From Streptomyces sp. SPB162 (GTDB lineage: Bacteria > Actinomycetota > Actinomycetes > Streptomycetales > Streptomycetaceae), in contig NZ_JAQFII010000001.1 of NCBI RefSeq assembly GCF_029504575.1, positions 2,206,501-2,270,500 on the forward strand: a DNA stretch of 64,000 bases. Direction: 5' to 3'. Below, one piece after another: positions 34,870-43,142 of this stretch; position 1 is the first letter of the stretch; each line of letters begins with the position of its first letter. Below the pieces are notes generated by a model. That model was not told where the DNA came from and did no database searches. It was given only the letters and a program-made list of their open reading frames with translations. A program made the translations under genes and the position numbers.

Positions 34870-35640
34870 TCAGGCCGGCGCGCCCACGGCCTTCAGCTCG
34901 CGGAACCACTTCACCAGGAACGCGACCAGGAACAGCGCGTACACCGCGCCCAGGGCGGCGTAGGCGTACAGGAAAGCGCGCCCGCCGCCCAGCACCAGGA
35001 AGACCACGCAGAAGACCCCGTAGTCGACGGGCAGCAGGCCGACGGCCCGGATCCGCGACGGGGCGGCGGGCACGGATCCGGGCGCGGCCTTCGGCTTGAG
35101 TTTCTCGGTCAGCAGCCCGCCGACATAGATGAGCACCGCGGCGAACTGGAAGCCGAGCGGCAGCAGCAGCCAGCGCTCACTGGGCAGGTCGAAGAAACGG
35201 TAGAAGGAGATCAGCACCGCGACGTGTACGCCGGTGATCTTCCCGCAGTCCACCACGTGGTCCAGCCACTCCCCCGCCGGGCTGCCGCGGCGCAGCAGCC
35301 GCGCCAGCTGGCCGTCGGCCGAGTCGAAGGCGAAGCCGATCACCAGCGCGAGGTAGACCGCGACCGACAGCGTCCAGGACGGGCGCACCAGCGCCACCGC
35401 CGCGATGGCACCGTAGGTGAAGGCCGCGCTGACCAGTGTCACCTGATTGGGTGTCAATCCGACCCGGTAGGCCGCCGCCGCGAGCACCCGCCCGAAGGGC
35501 CGGTTGACGTAGCGCGAGTACAGCGACACCCCCTTCGCCGACTTCTGCGCGGTGCGCAGTTCTCGCAGCGCGGCGCCGAAACCGGCCTCCCGCACTGCCG
35601 TCGTGTCCAGCACGTAGCCCCCCACGTCGTTCATCCCCAT
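34870..35640 (-). CDS. CDP-alcohol phosphatidyltransferase family protein
   Basis: 256 residues with about five membrane helices. The catalytic motif DxxDGxxAR...GxxxDxxxD is intact: D106, D109, G110, A113, R114, G123, D127, D131. These enzymes displace CMP from a CDP-activated lipid or alcohol. The partner cytidylyltransferase 100 bases away suggests that a CDP-alcohol is made and transferred to lipid or polymer. The N-terminal 30 residues are hydrophilic. Product unknown; it could be a phospholipid with an unusual head group or a polymer decoration. Confidence 0.9.
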   Translation of the reverse strand: MGMNDVGGYVLDTTAVREAGFGAALRELRTAQKSAKGVSLYSRYVNRPFGRVLAAAAYRVGLTPNQVTLVSAAFTYGAIAAVALVRPSWTLSVAVYLALVIGFAFDSADGQLARLLRRGSPAGEWLDHVVDCGKITGVHVAVLISFYRFFDLPSERWLLLPLGFQFAAVLIYVGGLLTEKLKPKAAPGSVPAAPSRIRAVGLLPVDYGVFCVVFLVLGGGRAFLYAYAALGAVYALFLVAFLVKWFRELKAVGAPA

Positions 35641-35757
35641 GACATGTCTCTGTCGCCCGCGGACCGCGGGACCACATCATGTCAGCCGAGTCCAGCACGC
35701 GCCGCGCCGCCCCAATAACATCAAAAGATCGGGCATTGCACCCTAAAGTGGTCCTCA

Positions 35758-36543
35758 ATGTCCATGACCCGCCGTACCGTGCTGCAGGTCGCCGCCACCG
35801 GAGCCCTGCTCACCGGATGCGCGGACGGCCGGCCCCCCACCGCCGGGGCCTCTCCCGGCCCCGCGGCCAGCAAGGCGCCGCCCGCGCACCCGCCCGTCTC
35901 CACCCGTCCCGTGCCGCCGGCACTGCCGCCGCTACCCCCCGGGCTGCCCGCGCAGATCGAGCACGGGCCCAGAGACCGTCCCCAGGTCGCCCTCACCTTC
36001 CACGGCCGGGGCGAACCGGCCATCGCCACCGCCCTGCTGACCGAGGCGGAGCGGGCCGGGGCGCGGCTGACGGTGCTGGCCGTCGGCGGGTGGCTGGACG
36101 AGTACCCGCACATCGCCCGCCGGGTGCTCGACGGCGGCCACGAGCTGGGCAACCACACCCAGACGCACGGCGACATCTGCGCGATGGGCGCCGCCGCCGC
36201 GACCGCCGAGATCACCGGCTGCGCGGACCGGCTGCGCAAGCTGACCGGCTCGCCCGGCCGCTGGTTCCGGCCCTCCCAGGCCCGGCTCGCCACCCCGCTC
36301 GTCGAACGCCTCGCCCGGCAGGCGGGATACGAGCACGTCCTCGCGTACGACGTCGACTCCCTCGACTTCACCCAACCCGGAACCGGGGCCGTCCGGGCCA
36401 AGGTGGCCAAGGACGTCGGCCCCGGATCCGTGGTGAGCCTGCACTTCGGGTACGCCGGCACGATCGCCGCACTGCCCGGGATCCTCGACGACCTGAAACG
36501 GCGCGGGCTGCGCGCCGTGACCACGACGGAGCTACTGACCTGA
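35758..36543 (+). CDS. Polysaccharide-deacetylase-like lipoprotein
   Basis: 261 residues from ATG 35758. A signal with two Arg (MSMTRRTVLQVAATGALLTGC) ends in a lipobox at C21, then a Pro-rich linker to residue about 65. The NodB fold is evident (VALTFHGRGEP, HELGNHTQTH, RKLTGSPGRWFRPSQ). Motif 2 (H133, H137) is present, but motif 1 TFDD is TFHG (80-83), which removes the catalytic base and a metal ligand. Catalysis in the usual way is therefore doubtful. It is coupled to the next gene by one shared base. Confidence 0.85.
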   Translation: MSMTRRTVLQVAATGALLTGCADGRPPTAGASPGPAASKAPPAHPPVSTRPVPPALPPLPPGLPAQIEHGPRDRPQVALTFHGRGEPAIATALLTEAERAGARLTVLAVGGWLDEYPHIARRVLDGGHELGNHTQTHGDICAMGAAAATAEITGCADRLRKLTGSPGRWFRPSQARLATPLVERLARQAGYEHVLAYDVDSLDFTQPGTGAVRAKVAKDVGPGSVVSLHFGYAGTIAALPGILDDLKRRGLRAVTTTELLT

Positions 36544-37736
36544 TGCGTCCTGTGTACCGCGCGCGCCGCGCCGCCCTGTTCGCCGCCGCCATCGCCCTGG
36601 TGACCGCCATCGCCGGCTGCGGGGAGGGCGGCACCGAACAGCACGCGCCCTCCCCCGCGGCCAGCAAGGCCGCCGCCGGCACGGTGCCGTCCAAGGTCGT
36701 GCCCCAGAGCCTGCCGGGCATGCCACCGGTGCTCGACCCGAAGGACGTCTACGCGGCGGACCGCCCCAACGCGCTCTCGCCCGTCGTGCGGAACTTCCCG
36801 TCCCGGGTGTACGTGCCGAACAGCAACGACAACACGGTGTCGGTGATCGACCCGAAGACGTACAAGGTCATCAGGACGTTCCCGGTCGACGAGCAGCCGC
36901 AGCACGTCGTCCCGTCCTGGGACCTCAAGACGCTGTGGGTCAACAACAACCGGGGCCACACGCTCACCCCGATCAACCCGGCCAACGGCCAGGTCGGCAA
37001 GACGGTCGACGTGCACGACCCCTACAACCTGTACTTCACCCCGGACGGCAAGTACGCGGTGGTGATGGCCTCGCTCGACCGCGAGCTGGTCTTCCGCGAC
37101 GCGCACACCATGGCCGTCAGGAAGACCGTCCCGGTCTCCTGCTACGGCGTCAACCACGCGGACTTCTCGCCCGACGGCCGGTACTTCATCGTCTCCTGCG
37201 AGTTCTCCGGCGAGCTGCTCAAGGTCGACACGGAGAAGATGGAGGTGATCGGCCAGCAGAAGCTGCCGTTCGAGGGCGCGATGCCGCAGGACGTGAAGAT
37301 GTCCCCCGACGGCAGCGCCTGGTACGTCGCCGACATGATGGCCGACGGCATGTGGGTGCTGAACGGCGACACGTTCTCCAAGCCGCGGCTGATGCCCACC
37401 GGCAAGGGCACCCACGGCCTCTACGTCAGCCGCGACTCGAAGTCGATGTACATCTCCAACCGCGGCGAGGGCTCGGTGTCGGTGCTGGACTTCGCCACCG
37501 GCAAACTCGCCCGCAAGTGGCAGATCCCGGGCGGCGGCAGCCCTGACATGGGCGGCGTCTCGGCGGACGGCAAGGTGTTGTGGCTGTCGGGGCGCTACAA
37601 CTCCGAGGTCTACGCGATCGACACCACCGACGGCCACACGATCGCCAAGATCCCGGTCGGCTCGGGCCCCCACGGCCTGGCCGTCTACCCGCAGCCGGGC
37701 CGCTACTCCCTGGGCCACACCGGCATCTTCCGCTAG
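36543..37736 (+). CDS. YncE-like beta-propeller lipoprotein
   Basis: 397 residues; its ATG shares a base with the deacetylase stop (TGATG). Lipobox ending AIAGC, then a linker and seven or so repeats of about 43 residues of the type RVYVPNSNDNTVSVIDPKTYKVIRTFPV, LWVNNNRGHTLTPINPANGQ, MYISNRGEGSVSVLDFATGK. This is the YncE/PQQ-like seven-bladed propeller fold. No enzyme site is evident. Co-translation suggests it works with the deacetylase-like protein outside the cell. Stop TAG at the MITE copy C target. Confidence 0.87.
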   Translation: MRPVYRARRAALFAAAIALVTAIAGCGEGGTEQHAPSPAASKAAAGTVPSKVVPQSLPGMPPVLDPKDVYAADRPNALSPVVRNFPSRVYVPNSNDNTVSVIDPKTYKVIRTFPVDEQPQHVVPSWDLKTLWVNNNRGHTLTPINPANGQVGKTVDVHDPYNLYFTPDGKYAVVMASLDRELVFRDAHTMAVRKTVPVSCYGVNHADFSPDGRYFIVSCEFSGELLKVDTEKMEVIGQQKLPFEGAMPQDVKMSPDGSAWYVADMMADGMWVLNGDTFSKPRLMPTGKGTHGLYVSRDSKSMYISNRGEGSVSVLDFATGKLARKWQIPGGGSPDMGGVSADGKVLWLSGRYNSEVYAIDTTDGHTIAKIPVGSGPHGLAVYPQPGRYSLGHTGIFR

Positions 37737-37935
37737 GCCGTGTCTGACACATCCCGCCTGGCCCGGGACGCCTGGCACGCGCGCTCTCCCCCAGCTACCG
37801 CTGGGAGGAGCCCCCAGTTGTCGGGCCCGCCCCAGTACGTCCAGTACAGGGCCGACCCTCCGCCGTGCGATCGCACGCACCAGACGCCCCGGGCCCCGCC
37901 CTCCGGGCGGACGCCGGTATGTGTCAGACACGGCC
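37736..37935 (-). mobile_element. MITE-like element, copy C (200 bp)
   Basis: Nearly identical to copies A and D but inverted. It starts GGCCGTGTCTGACACAT and ends ATGTGTCAGACACGGCC, with TA at 37734-37735 and 37936-37937. It follows the stop of the propeller gene and lies 11 bases before the stop of the convergent hydrolase gene. No credible protein gene inside. Confidence 0.85.
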
Positions 37936-37946
37936 TAGGCCTCGGG

Positions 37947-39041
37947 TCAGGCCTTGGGCCCTTCCGGAAGCACGCTCCGGGCCAGGCGCGTCGCCGCCGC
38001 GGCCCGGGGCGCGCCGCCCTCCCGCCAGGTCCGGCTGGGGTGCACCGAGTTGGAAAGCAGCACCAGGAACGTGTCGGTGGCGGGGTCGATCACCAGGCTC
38101 GTACCGGTGAAACCGCCGTGCCCGACGGCGCCGTGGCCGGCCAGCTCGCCCATCAGGCCCGGCTGGTCGGTCTCGAACCCGGGGTAGGGGCCGCCGGCGT
38201 CGAGCAGCGCCCGGCAGAACAGGGCCAGGTCCCACGCGGTGGAGAAGAGGCCCGCGTGCCCACTGACACCGCCGGCCGCGTAGGCGTTCTCGTCATGGAC
38301 GGCGCCGTGCACCATGCCGCGGTCCAGCTTGCCCCAGGGCCGCCGCTGGTCCTCGGTCGCGGCGATCCGGGGCAGCAGGGCGGCGGGCGGACCGTACCCC
38401 GTGTCGGTCATGTCGAGCGGCCCGGTGATCCCGTCCGCGACCAGGACGTCCAGCGGCTGTCCCGTGGCCCGCTCCAATACCTGCTGGACGGTGATCAGAT
38501 TCAGGTCGGAGTAGACCCGGACGGTGCCCGGCGGGTGCAGCGGCTCCTCGTCCCACAGCCGCCGCAGCCGGGCCGGCGCGGTGGGAAGGTCGTAGAACGG
38601 CAGTTCGGGCCGGAAGCCGGAGGTGTGGTCGAGCAGCTGCCGCACGGTGATGTCCGCCTTGCCCGCGGCGGCGAACTCCGGCACGTACGAGGCCGCCGGC
38701 CGATCAAGGTCCAGGAGCCGGGCGGCGAGGACGGCCGTGAAGAGCTTGCTGACGGACGCCAGGTCGAAGATCGTGTCGGGCCGCGTCGGCACCCACCGCT
38801 CCCGGGGCAGCTCCACACCCCGGTCGGCGGCCGCGTCGTAGGCCGCGTACCGCACCGCCCAGCCGATCGCCTCGTGCAGCGCGACGACCCGGCCCCGCCC
38901 GGCGAGCACGACCGCGCCCGCGCACCACGGGTGGACGGGCGATGGTTCCAGGGCCGTTCTCAGACCGGGGACGATCCGCCGCAGTTCTCGGGCGTCGAGG
39001 CCCGCCTCAGGGCAGGTACCTTTCGACAGCGGCGGCGCCAT
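37947..39041 (-). CDS. Beta-lactamase-fold serine hydrolase
   Basis: 364 residues. The nucleophile motif SxxK is in FDLASVSKLFTAV, the YxN-type motif is YSDLN, and a third motif HGGFTGT is near the C-terminus. No signal peptide, so it acts in the cytosol or is exported in another way. Such class C-like esterases or D-peptidases act on varied substrates. Start ATG overlaps the upstream small gene by 35 bases, so the two are co-translated with the MFS gene upstream in the operon. Confidence 0.88.
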   Translation of the reverse strand: MAPPLSKGTCPEAGLDARELRRIVPGLRTALEPSPVHPWCAGAVVLAGRGRVVALHEAIGWAVRYAAYDAAADRGVELPRERWVPTRPDTIFDLASVSKLFTAVLAARLLDLDRPAASYVPEFAAAGKADITVRQLLDHTSGFRPELPFYDLPTAPARLRRLWDEEPLHPPGTVRVYSDLNLITVQQVLERATGQPLDVLVADGITGPLDMTDTGYGPPAALLPRIAATEDQRRPWGKLDRGMVHGAVHDENAYAAGGVSGHAGLFSTAWDLALFCRALLDAGGPYPGFETDQPGLMGELAGHGAVGHGGFTGTSLVIDPATDTFLVLLSNSVHPSRTWREGGAPRAAAATRLARSVLPEGPKA

Positions 39042-39204
39042 GCTCCTCCAGGTCCTTGCGGGCCCTCTCGATCCGGGCGGGAGTGGGTTCGCGGCCGGAG
39101 AGCATCACCAGGTCCTCGGGATCGACCATTCTCTCGGAGCCCGTGTGCAGCATGCTGTCAGCGGTCTTGTACGCCCAGCGGTTCTCATCGATCGGCTCGG
39201 ACAT
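39007..39204 (-). CDS. Small hypothetical protein
   Basis: 65 residues, MSEPIDENRWAYKTADSMLHTG... ending VERYLP. AGGAGG lies upstream at good spacing, which fixes the start. The sequence is hydrophilic and helical (PARIERARKDLEEHGAAAVERYL). The 3' end overlaps the serine hydrolase start. It lies 16 bases after the MFS stop, so it is the middle gene of a three-gene operon. Family not recognised. Confidence 0.75.
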   Translation of the reverse strand: MSEPIDENRWAYKTADSMLHTGSERMVDPEDLVMLSGREPTPARIERARKDLEEHGAAAVERYLP

Positions 39205-39220
39205 CCCTGCCTCCTGACGA

Positions 39221-40489
39221 TTACGGTGCATCCACCCTACGACTCCACGGGCGGCACAGCCCGGCGAAGCATCCGACGGCGATCAGCGCACAGGCCAGCT
39301 GCACCACCGCCATCGGCACGGCCGTGTGCTCCCCCGCGATCCCGACCAGCGGCGATACGACCGCGCCGATGAGGAACGAGACCGTACCGAGGAGGGCGGA
39401 CGCGGAGCCGGCCGCGTGCTTGGTGCGCATCAGGGCCAGCGCGTTCGTGTTGGGCAGCGCCAGGCCCATCGCCGACATCAGGACGAACAGGCCCGCCGCC
39501 ATCGGAAGGAGCCCCACCCGGCCGAACACCCCGGACGCCATGACCAGCAGCGCGACGGCCGCCAGGGTGATCACCGCGAGGCCCGTGCCGAGCGCCTTGT
39601 CGAGGCTGAAGCGGCCGATCAGCACCTTCCCGTTGAGCTGGCCGACCGCGACCAGCCCGACCGAGTTCACGCCGAAGAGCAGGCTGAAGGTCTGCGGGGA
39701 CGCGCCGTAGATGTCCTGCACGACGAAGGCCGAGGCGGAGATGTACGCGAAGAGCGCCGCGAAGGCGAAGCCACCCGCGAGCATGTAGCCGGCGAAGACC
39801 CGGTCCGCGAGCAGCCCGCGCATCGTGGAGAGCGTCTGGCGCAGGCCGCCGCTGTGCCGGTCCTCCGGCGCCAGCGTCTCGTCCAGCTGCCGCCAGACCA
39901 GCAGGGTGAGCAGCGATCCGATCACGGTCAGGACGCCGAAAACGCCGCGCCAGTCGGTGAGCCGCAGCACCTGGCCGCCGATGACGGGCGCGATGACCGG
40001 GGCGACGCCTGAGACCAGCATGAGGGTGGAGAAGAACCGGGCCATCTCGACGCCGTCGTACAGGTCGCGGACGACCGCACGGGCGATGACGATGCCCGCG
40101 GCGCCCGCCAGGCCCTGGAACAGCCGGAAGGCGATCAGCAGCTCGGCGCTGGGCGCGAAGGCGCAGACGGCGGTGGCGATGACGTAGACGACCATGCCGG
40201 CCAGGAGCGGCCGGCGGCGTCCCCACTTGTCGCTCATCGGCCCGACGACCAGCTGCCCGAGCGCCATGCCCGCCAGGCAGGCGGTGAGGGTGAGCTGGAT
40301 GGTCGCGGCGGGGCTGTGGAGTGCGTCGGTGACCTTCGGCAGGGCCGGCAGGTACATGTCCATGGAGAGCGGGGCCAGCGCGGTCAGGCCGCCCAGCACC
40401 AGTGTGACGAGCCACCCGGTACGGCGCTGGGCGGTGAGCTGTCGCGCGTCGGATATGCGCGCGTCGGCGGTCGGGCCGGCTTCCTGCAT
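39221..40489 (-). CDS. MFS multidrug efflux transporter (Bcr/CflA family)
   Basis: 422 residues, 12 membrane segments. The Bcr motif GGLTALAPLSMDMYLPALPKV in helix 1, motif A GQLVVGPMSDKWGRRRPLLAG, and motif C-like PVIAPVIGGQVLRLTDWRGVFG are all present. Proton-driven export of small drugs such as bicyclomycin or chloramphenicol is the family role. It heads the operon with the small protein and the hydrolase. Confidence 0.92.
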   Translation of the reverse strand: MQEAGPTADARISDARQLTAQRRTGWLVTLVLGGLTALAPLSMDMYLPALPKVTDALHSPAATIQLTLTACLAGMALGQLVVGPMSDKWGRRRPLLAGMVVYVIATAVCAFAPSAELLIAFRLFQGLAGAAGIVIARAVVRDLYDGVEMARFFSTLMLVSGVAPVIAPVIGGQVLRLTDWRGVFGVLTVIGSLLTLLVWRQLDETLAPEDRHSGGLRQTLSTMRGLLADRVFAGYMLAGGFAFAALFAYISASAFVVQDIYGASPQTFSLLFGVNSVGLVAVGQLNGKVLIGRFSLDKALGTGLAVITLAAVALLVMASGVFGRVGLLPMAAGLFVLMSAMGLALPNTNALALMRTKHAAGSASALLGTVSFLIGAVVSPLVGIAGEHTAVPMAVVQLACALIAVGCFAGLCRPWSRRVDAP

Positions 40490-40568
40490 GGGGTCCCCCC
40501 GGTAATCGTCGAACCGTTGCCTATCCTTTCAGGATTCGAACGTGGTCGAGACCTGGTGGGGCGGACGC

Positions 40569-41648
40569 ATGGTGCATGGCGGACACGACGAGCATGGCGC
40601 AGACGGCGGGCACGGCATAGCGGGCGCTTCCGGCTCGGAGGGCGTGGACCGGGAGCGGCCGATCCGGTGGGGGATCCTGGCGACCGGCGGCATCGCCGCC
40701 ACCTTCACCGAGGCACTGCTGACCCTGCCGGACGCCGAGGTCGCCGCGGTCGGCTCCCGCAGCATCGGCTCGGCCAAGACGTTCGCCGACCGCTACGGCA
40801 TCGAGCGCGCCTACGGCAGCTGGGCCGAGTTGGCACAGGACGACAGCCTCGACGTCGTCTACGTCGCCACCCCGCACTCCGCGCACCGCGCCGCCGCCGG
40901 GCTCTGCCTGGAGGCGGGCCGCGCCGTGCTCTGCGAGAAGGCGTTCACGATCAACGCCCGCGAGGCCGCGGAGCTCACCACGCTGGCCGCCGAGCGCGGC
41001 AGCTTCCTCATGGAAGCGATGTGGATGTACTGCAACCCGTTGATCCTGCGCATGCGCGAGCTCGTACGGGACGGCGTCATCGGCGAGATCCGCTCCATCC
41101 AGGCGGACTTCGGGATCGCCGGGCCGTTCGGCGCCGACCACCGGCTCCGCGACCCCGCCCAGGCCGGCGGCGCGCTGCTCGACCTCGGTGTCTACCCCGT
41201 CTCCTTCGCGCAGCTGCTGCTCGGCGAGCCCGACACCATCCTGGCCACCGCCCACCTCACCCCCGAGGGCGTCGACGACAACACCGGCATCATCCTGGGC
41301 TGGGACAGCGGCGCCCTCGCGCTCCTCAGCTGCTCGATCACCGCCGACACCCCGGTCACGGCCTCGGTGACCGGCACCACTGGACGCATCGAGATCCCGC
41401 ACGGCTACTTCCACCCCGAGAGCTTCACCCTGCACCGCGACGGCCACGAGCCCCGCGAGTACCTGCTCTCCGAGGTCACCGACGTGCCGCGGCGCGACGG
41501 CATGCGCCACGAGGCCGCCGAGGTCATGCGGTGCCTGCGGGCCGGCGAGACCCAGTCGGCGCTCGTGCCGCTGTCGGGCACGCTCGCCATCATGCGCACC
41601 CTGGACACCGTCCGTGAGCAGATCGGGGTGCGGTACCCGGGCGAGTGA
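40569..41648 (+). CDS. Gfo/Idh/MocA-family oxidoreductase
   Basis: 359 residues from ATG 40569 (GGGGCGG ahead); a GTG at 40542 is an alternative. After a Gly/His-rich N-terminus the fold starts at RWGILATGGIAATFTEALLTLP. The NADP-binding motif and the CEKAFTINAREA segment (EKP-like) are typical, and the C-terminal half has DLGVYPVSFAQLLLG. These enzymes oxidise or reduce sugars or cyclitols with NAD(P). Substrate is unknown and neighbours do not help. Confidence 0.87.
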   Translation: MVHGGHDEHGADGGHGIAGASGSEGVDRERPIRWGILATGGIAATFTEALLTLPDAEVAAVGSRSIGSAKTFADRYGIERAYGSWAELAQDDSLDVVYVATPHSAHRAAAGLCLEAGRAVLCEKAFTINAREAAELTTLAAERGSFLMEAMWMYCNPLILRMRELVRDGVIGEIRSIQADFGIAGPFGADHRLRDPAQAGGALLDLGVYPVSFAQLLLGEPDTILATAHLTPEGVDDNTGIILGWDSGALALLSCSITADTPVTASVTGTTGRIEIPHGYFHPESFTLHRDGHEPREYLLSEVTDVPRRDGMRHEAAEVMRCLRAGETQSALVPLSGTLAIMRTLDTVREQIGVRYPGE

Positions 41649-41682
41649 CGCTCTCAGCCGGGCTCCCCGGCTCCCCGTGCTC

Positions 41683-41754
41683 CTCGCGGAACTCGCGGAA
41701 CTCGCGGACCTCGCGGACCTCGCGGACCTCGCGGACCTCGCGGACCTCGCGGTC
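41683..41754. repeat. 9-bp tandem repeat, eight units
   Basis: Two CTCGCGGAA, five CTCGCGGAC and one CTCGCGGTC units follow head to tail. The array lies between the oxidoreductase stop and the start of the DUF4429 gene, ending 48 bases ahead of it. The nine-base period is a multiple of three, and on the minus strand it would read as Val-Arg-Glu repeats in an open frame, but no gene is supported there. Confidence 0.9.
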
Positions 41755-41802
41755 TTTCGGAGACCACCGGGAGCCCGGCACCCGGCGAATTAGGATCGTC
41801 CC

Positions 41803-42726
41803 ATGGCTGAACTGCTGACGCACGACGGGACCTGGACGTTCGACGACGAGGTGATCCGTATCGTCCCGGGCCGTGACCGGGGGGTGCACAAGCTCCGGCA
41901 GACGCTGGGCGAGGTCGCCGTGCCGCTCGAAGCGGTGGCCGGCATCGCCTACGAGCCGGGCCGCAAGGGCGGCCGGCTGCGCCTGCGGCTGCGGGAGGGC
42001 GCGGACCCGCTCCTGTACGCCACGGGCGGCGGCCTTCCGGACGCGGCCGACCCGTACCAGGTGAGCGTCGACGCGGACCGCACGGGCGTCGCCGAGTACT
42101 TCGCCGACGAGGTGCGCCACGCGCTGTTGCTGAACCAGGTGCCGACCGGCCCGACCGGCTCCTACCTCCTCCCCGGCCCCAAGGTGCCGCTGTCGGCGGG
42201 CGGCGGCGACGGCGCCCTGACCTTCGACGGGGAGCGGGTGACCATCAGCTGGAACTGGACGGCGGAGGAGGGCAAGAAGTCGGCGGGCGCCCGGGAGCTG
42301 GCCCTCCGCGACCTGGCCGCAGTGGAGTGGCGCCCCAACGTCGGCCTGGAGAACGGGCACCTGCGCTTTCGCGTCAAGGGCGCCCAGTTCACCGCCCAGC
42401 CGCCCAAGCACGACCCCAACTGCGTCGTCCTGTGGGGCATGAAGAAGGAGCTCGGGCACACCGCCCTCCTCGCCGCGGCCGTCGCCGCACGGCTGCCGCA
42501 CCCTTCGGACCCCGCTCAGGGCCATCAGGGCGAACGGCGTCCCGAACTGCTCGCCAAGCAGTCGGAGCCGCAGGACGGGCTCCCCCAGCGGGTGGCCGAC
42601 CACGCCGAGGACCCGGACGCACTGCTGCGGCGGTTGCGCGAGCTGGGCGAACTCAAGCGCGACGGGATCCTCACCGACGAGGAGTTCACCACCGCCAAGT
42701 CCGCGCTGCTGCGCCGCTTCGGCTGA
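41803..42726 (+). CDS. DUF4429/SHOCT-domain protein
   Basis: 307 residues. Two repeats of a PH-like module begin GTWTFDDEVIRIVPGRDRGVHKL and GDGALTFDGERVTISWNW, each followed by FRVKGAQFT-like strands, as in DUF4429. The C-terminal 35 residues (DPDALLRRLRELGELKRDGILTDEEFTTAKSALLRRFG) are a SHOCT helix pair, a small domain found at the end of many actinobacterial proteins. It may bind a membrane or another protein; the role is unknown. Stand-alone gene behind the tandem repeat. Confidence 0.85.
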   Translation: MAELLTHDGTWTFDDEVIRIVPGRDRGVHKLRQTLGEVAVPLEAVAGIAYEPGRKGGRLRLRLREGADPLLYATGGGLPDAADPYQVSVDADRTGVAEYFADEVRHALLLNQVPTGPTGSYLLPGPKVPLSAGGGDGALTFDGERVTISWNWTAEEGKKSAGARELALRDLAAVEWRPNVGLENGHLRFRVKGAQFTAQPPKHDPNCVVLWGMKKELGHTALLAAAVAARLPHPSDPAQGHQGERRPELLAKQSEPQDGLPQRVADHAEDPDALLRRLRELGELKRDGILTDEEFTTAKSALLRRFG

Positions 42727-42735
42727 GCCTTCCGT

Positions 42736-43047
42736 CTACTCGGCTCCGTGAGCCGGCGCGATGGCGGCGATCCGACCGGCCAGGCCGAAGTCCTTCTCCG
42801 TCAGCCGGCTGCCGGCCGAATGCGTGGTGATCGACACGCCGAGCGTGTCATAGCCGAGGGTGAGATCCGAGTGGTGGTCCAGCTCGGCCTGCACCTGCGC
42901 GATGTGCACCGCGAGGATCGCGGCGGGCAGGTGCGCCAGCCGGTACGTGCGGACGAGAGCGGTCCCGTCCGCCGCGAGTTCCCAGCCCGGCAGTTCCGCG
43001 AGGCGGTCGGCGATCTCCTTGTCGGACAGCGGGTCGACGACGGGCAT
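42736..43047 (-). CDS. 4a-hydroxytetrahydrobiopterin dehydratase (PCD/DCoH)
   Basis: 103 residues; ATG preceded by AGGAGG. The family motif H-H-[PCS]-x5-Y-x9-H-x9-D is visible as HHSDLTLGYDTLGVSITTHSAG followed by the Asp of TEKD. The first position of the PROSITE-like pattern is Ala rather than an acidic residue. It recycles the pterin cofactor of aromatic hydroxylases in the cytosol. No hydroxylase is beside it. It converges with the DUF4429 gene. Confidence 0.88.
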   Translation of the reverse strand: MPVVDPLSDKEIADRLAELPGWELAADGTALVRTYRLAHLPAAILAVHIAQVQAELDHHSDLTLGYDTLGVSITTHSAGSRLTEKDFGLAGRIAAIAPAHGAE

Positions 43048-43142
43048 ATGGCCTCCTGCGGGACGGTCGTCACTTCGGGGCGGCGCCGGATCCTTCGGGG
43101 TGGCGCTGATCCTCATCATCCCACCGCATACCCTGCGGTGCC

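Noticed and set aside
41683..41754. CRISPR-like array
   Set aside because: Units are 9 bases with no spacers, and no cas genes are present; it is a simple tandem repeat.
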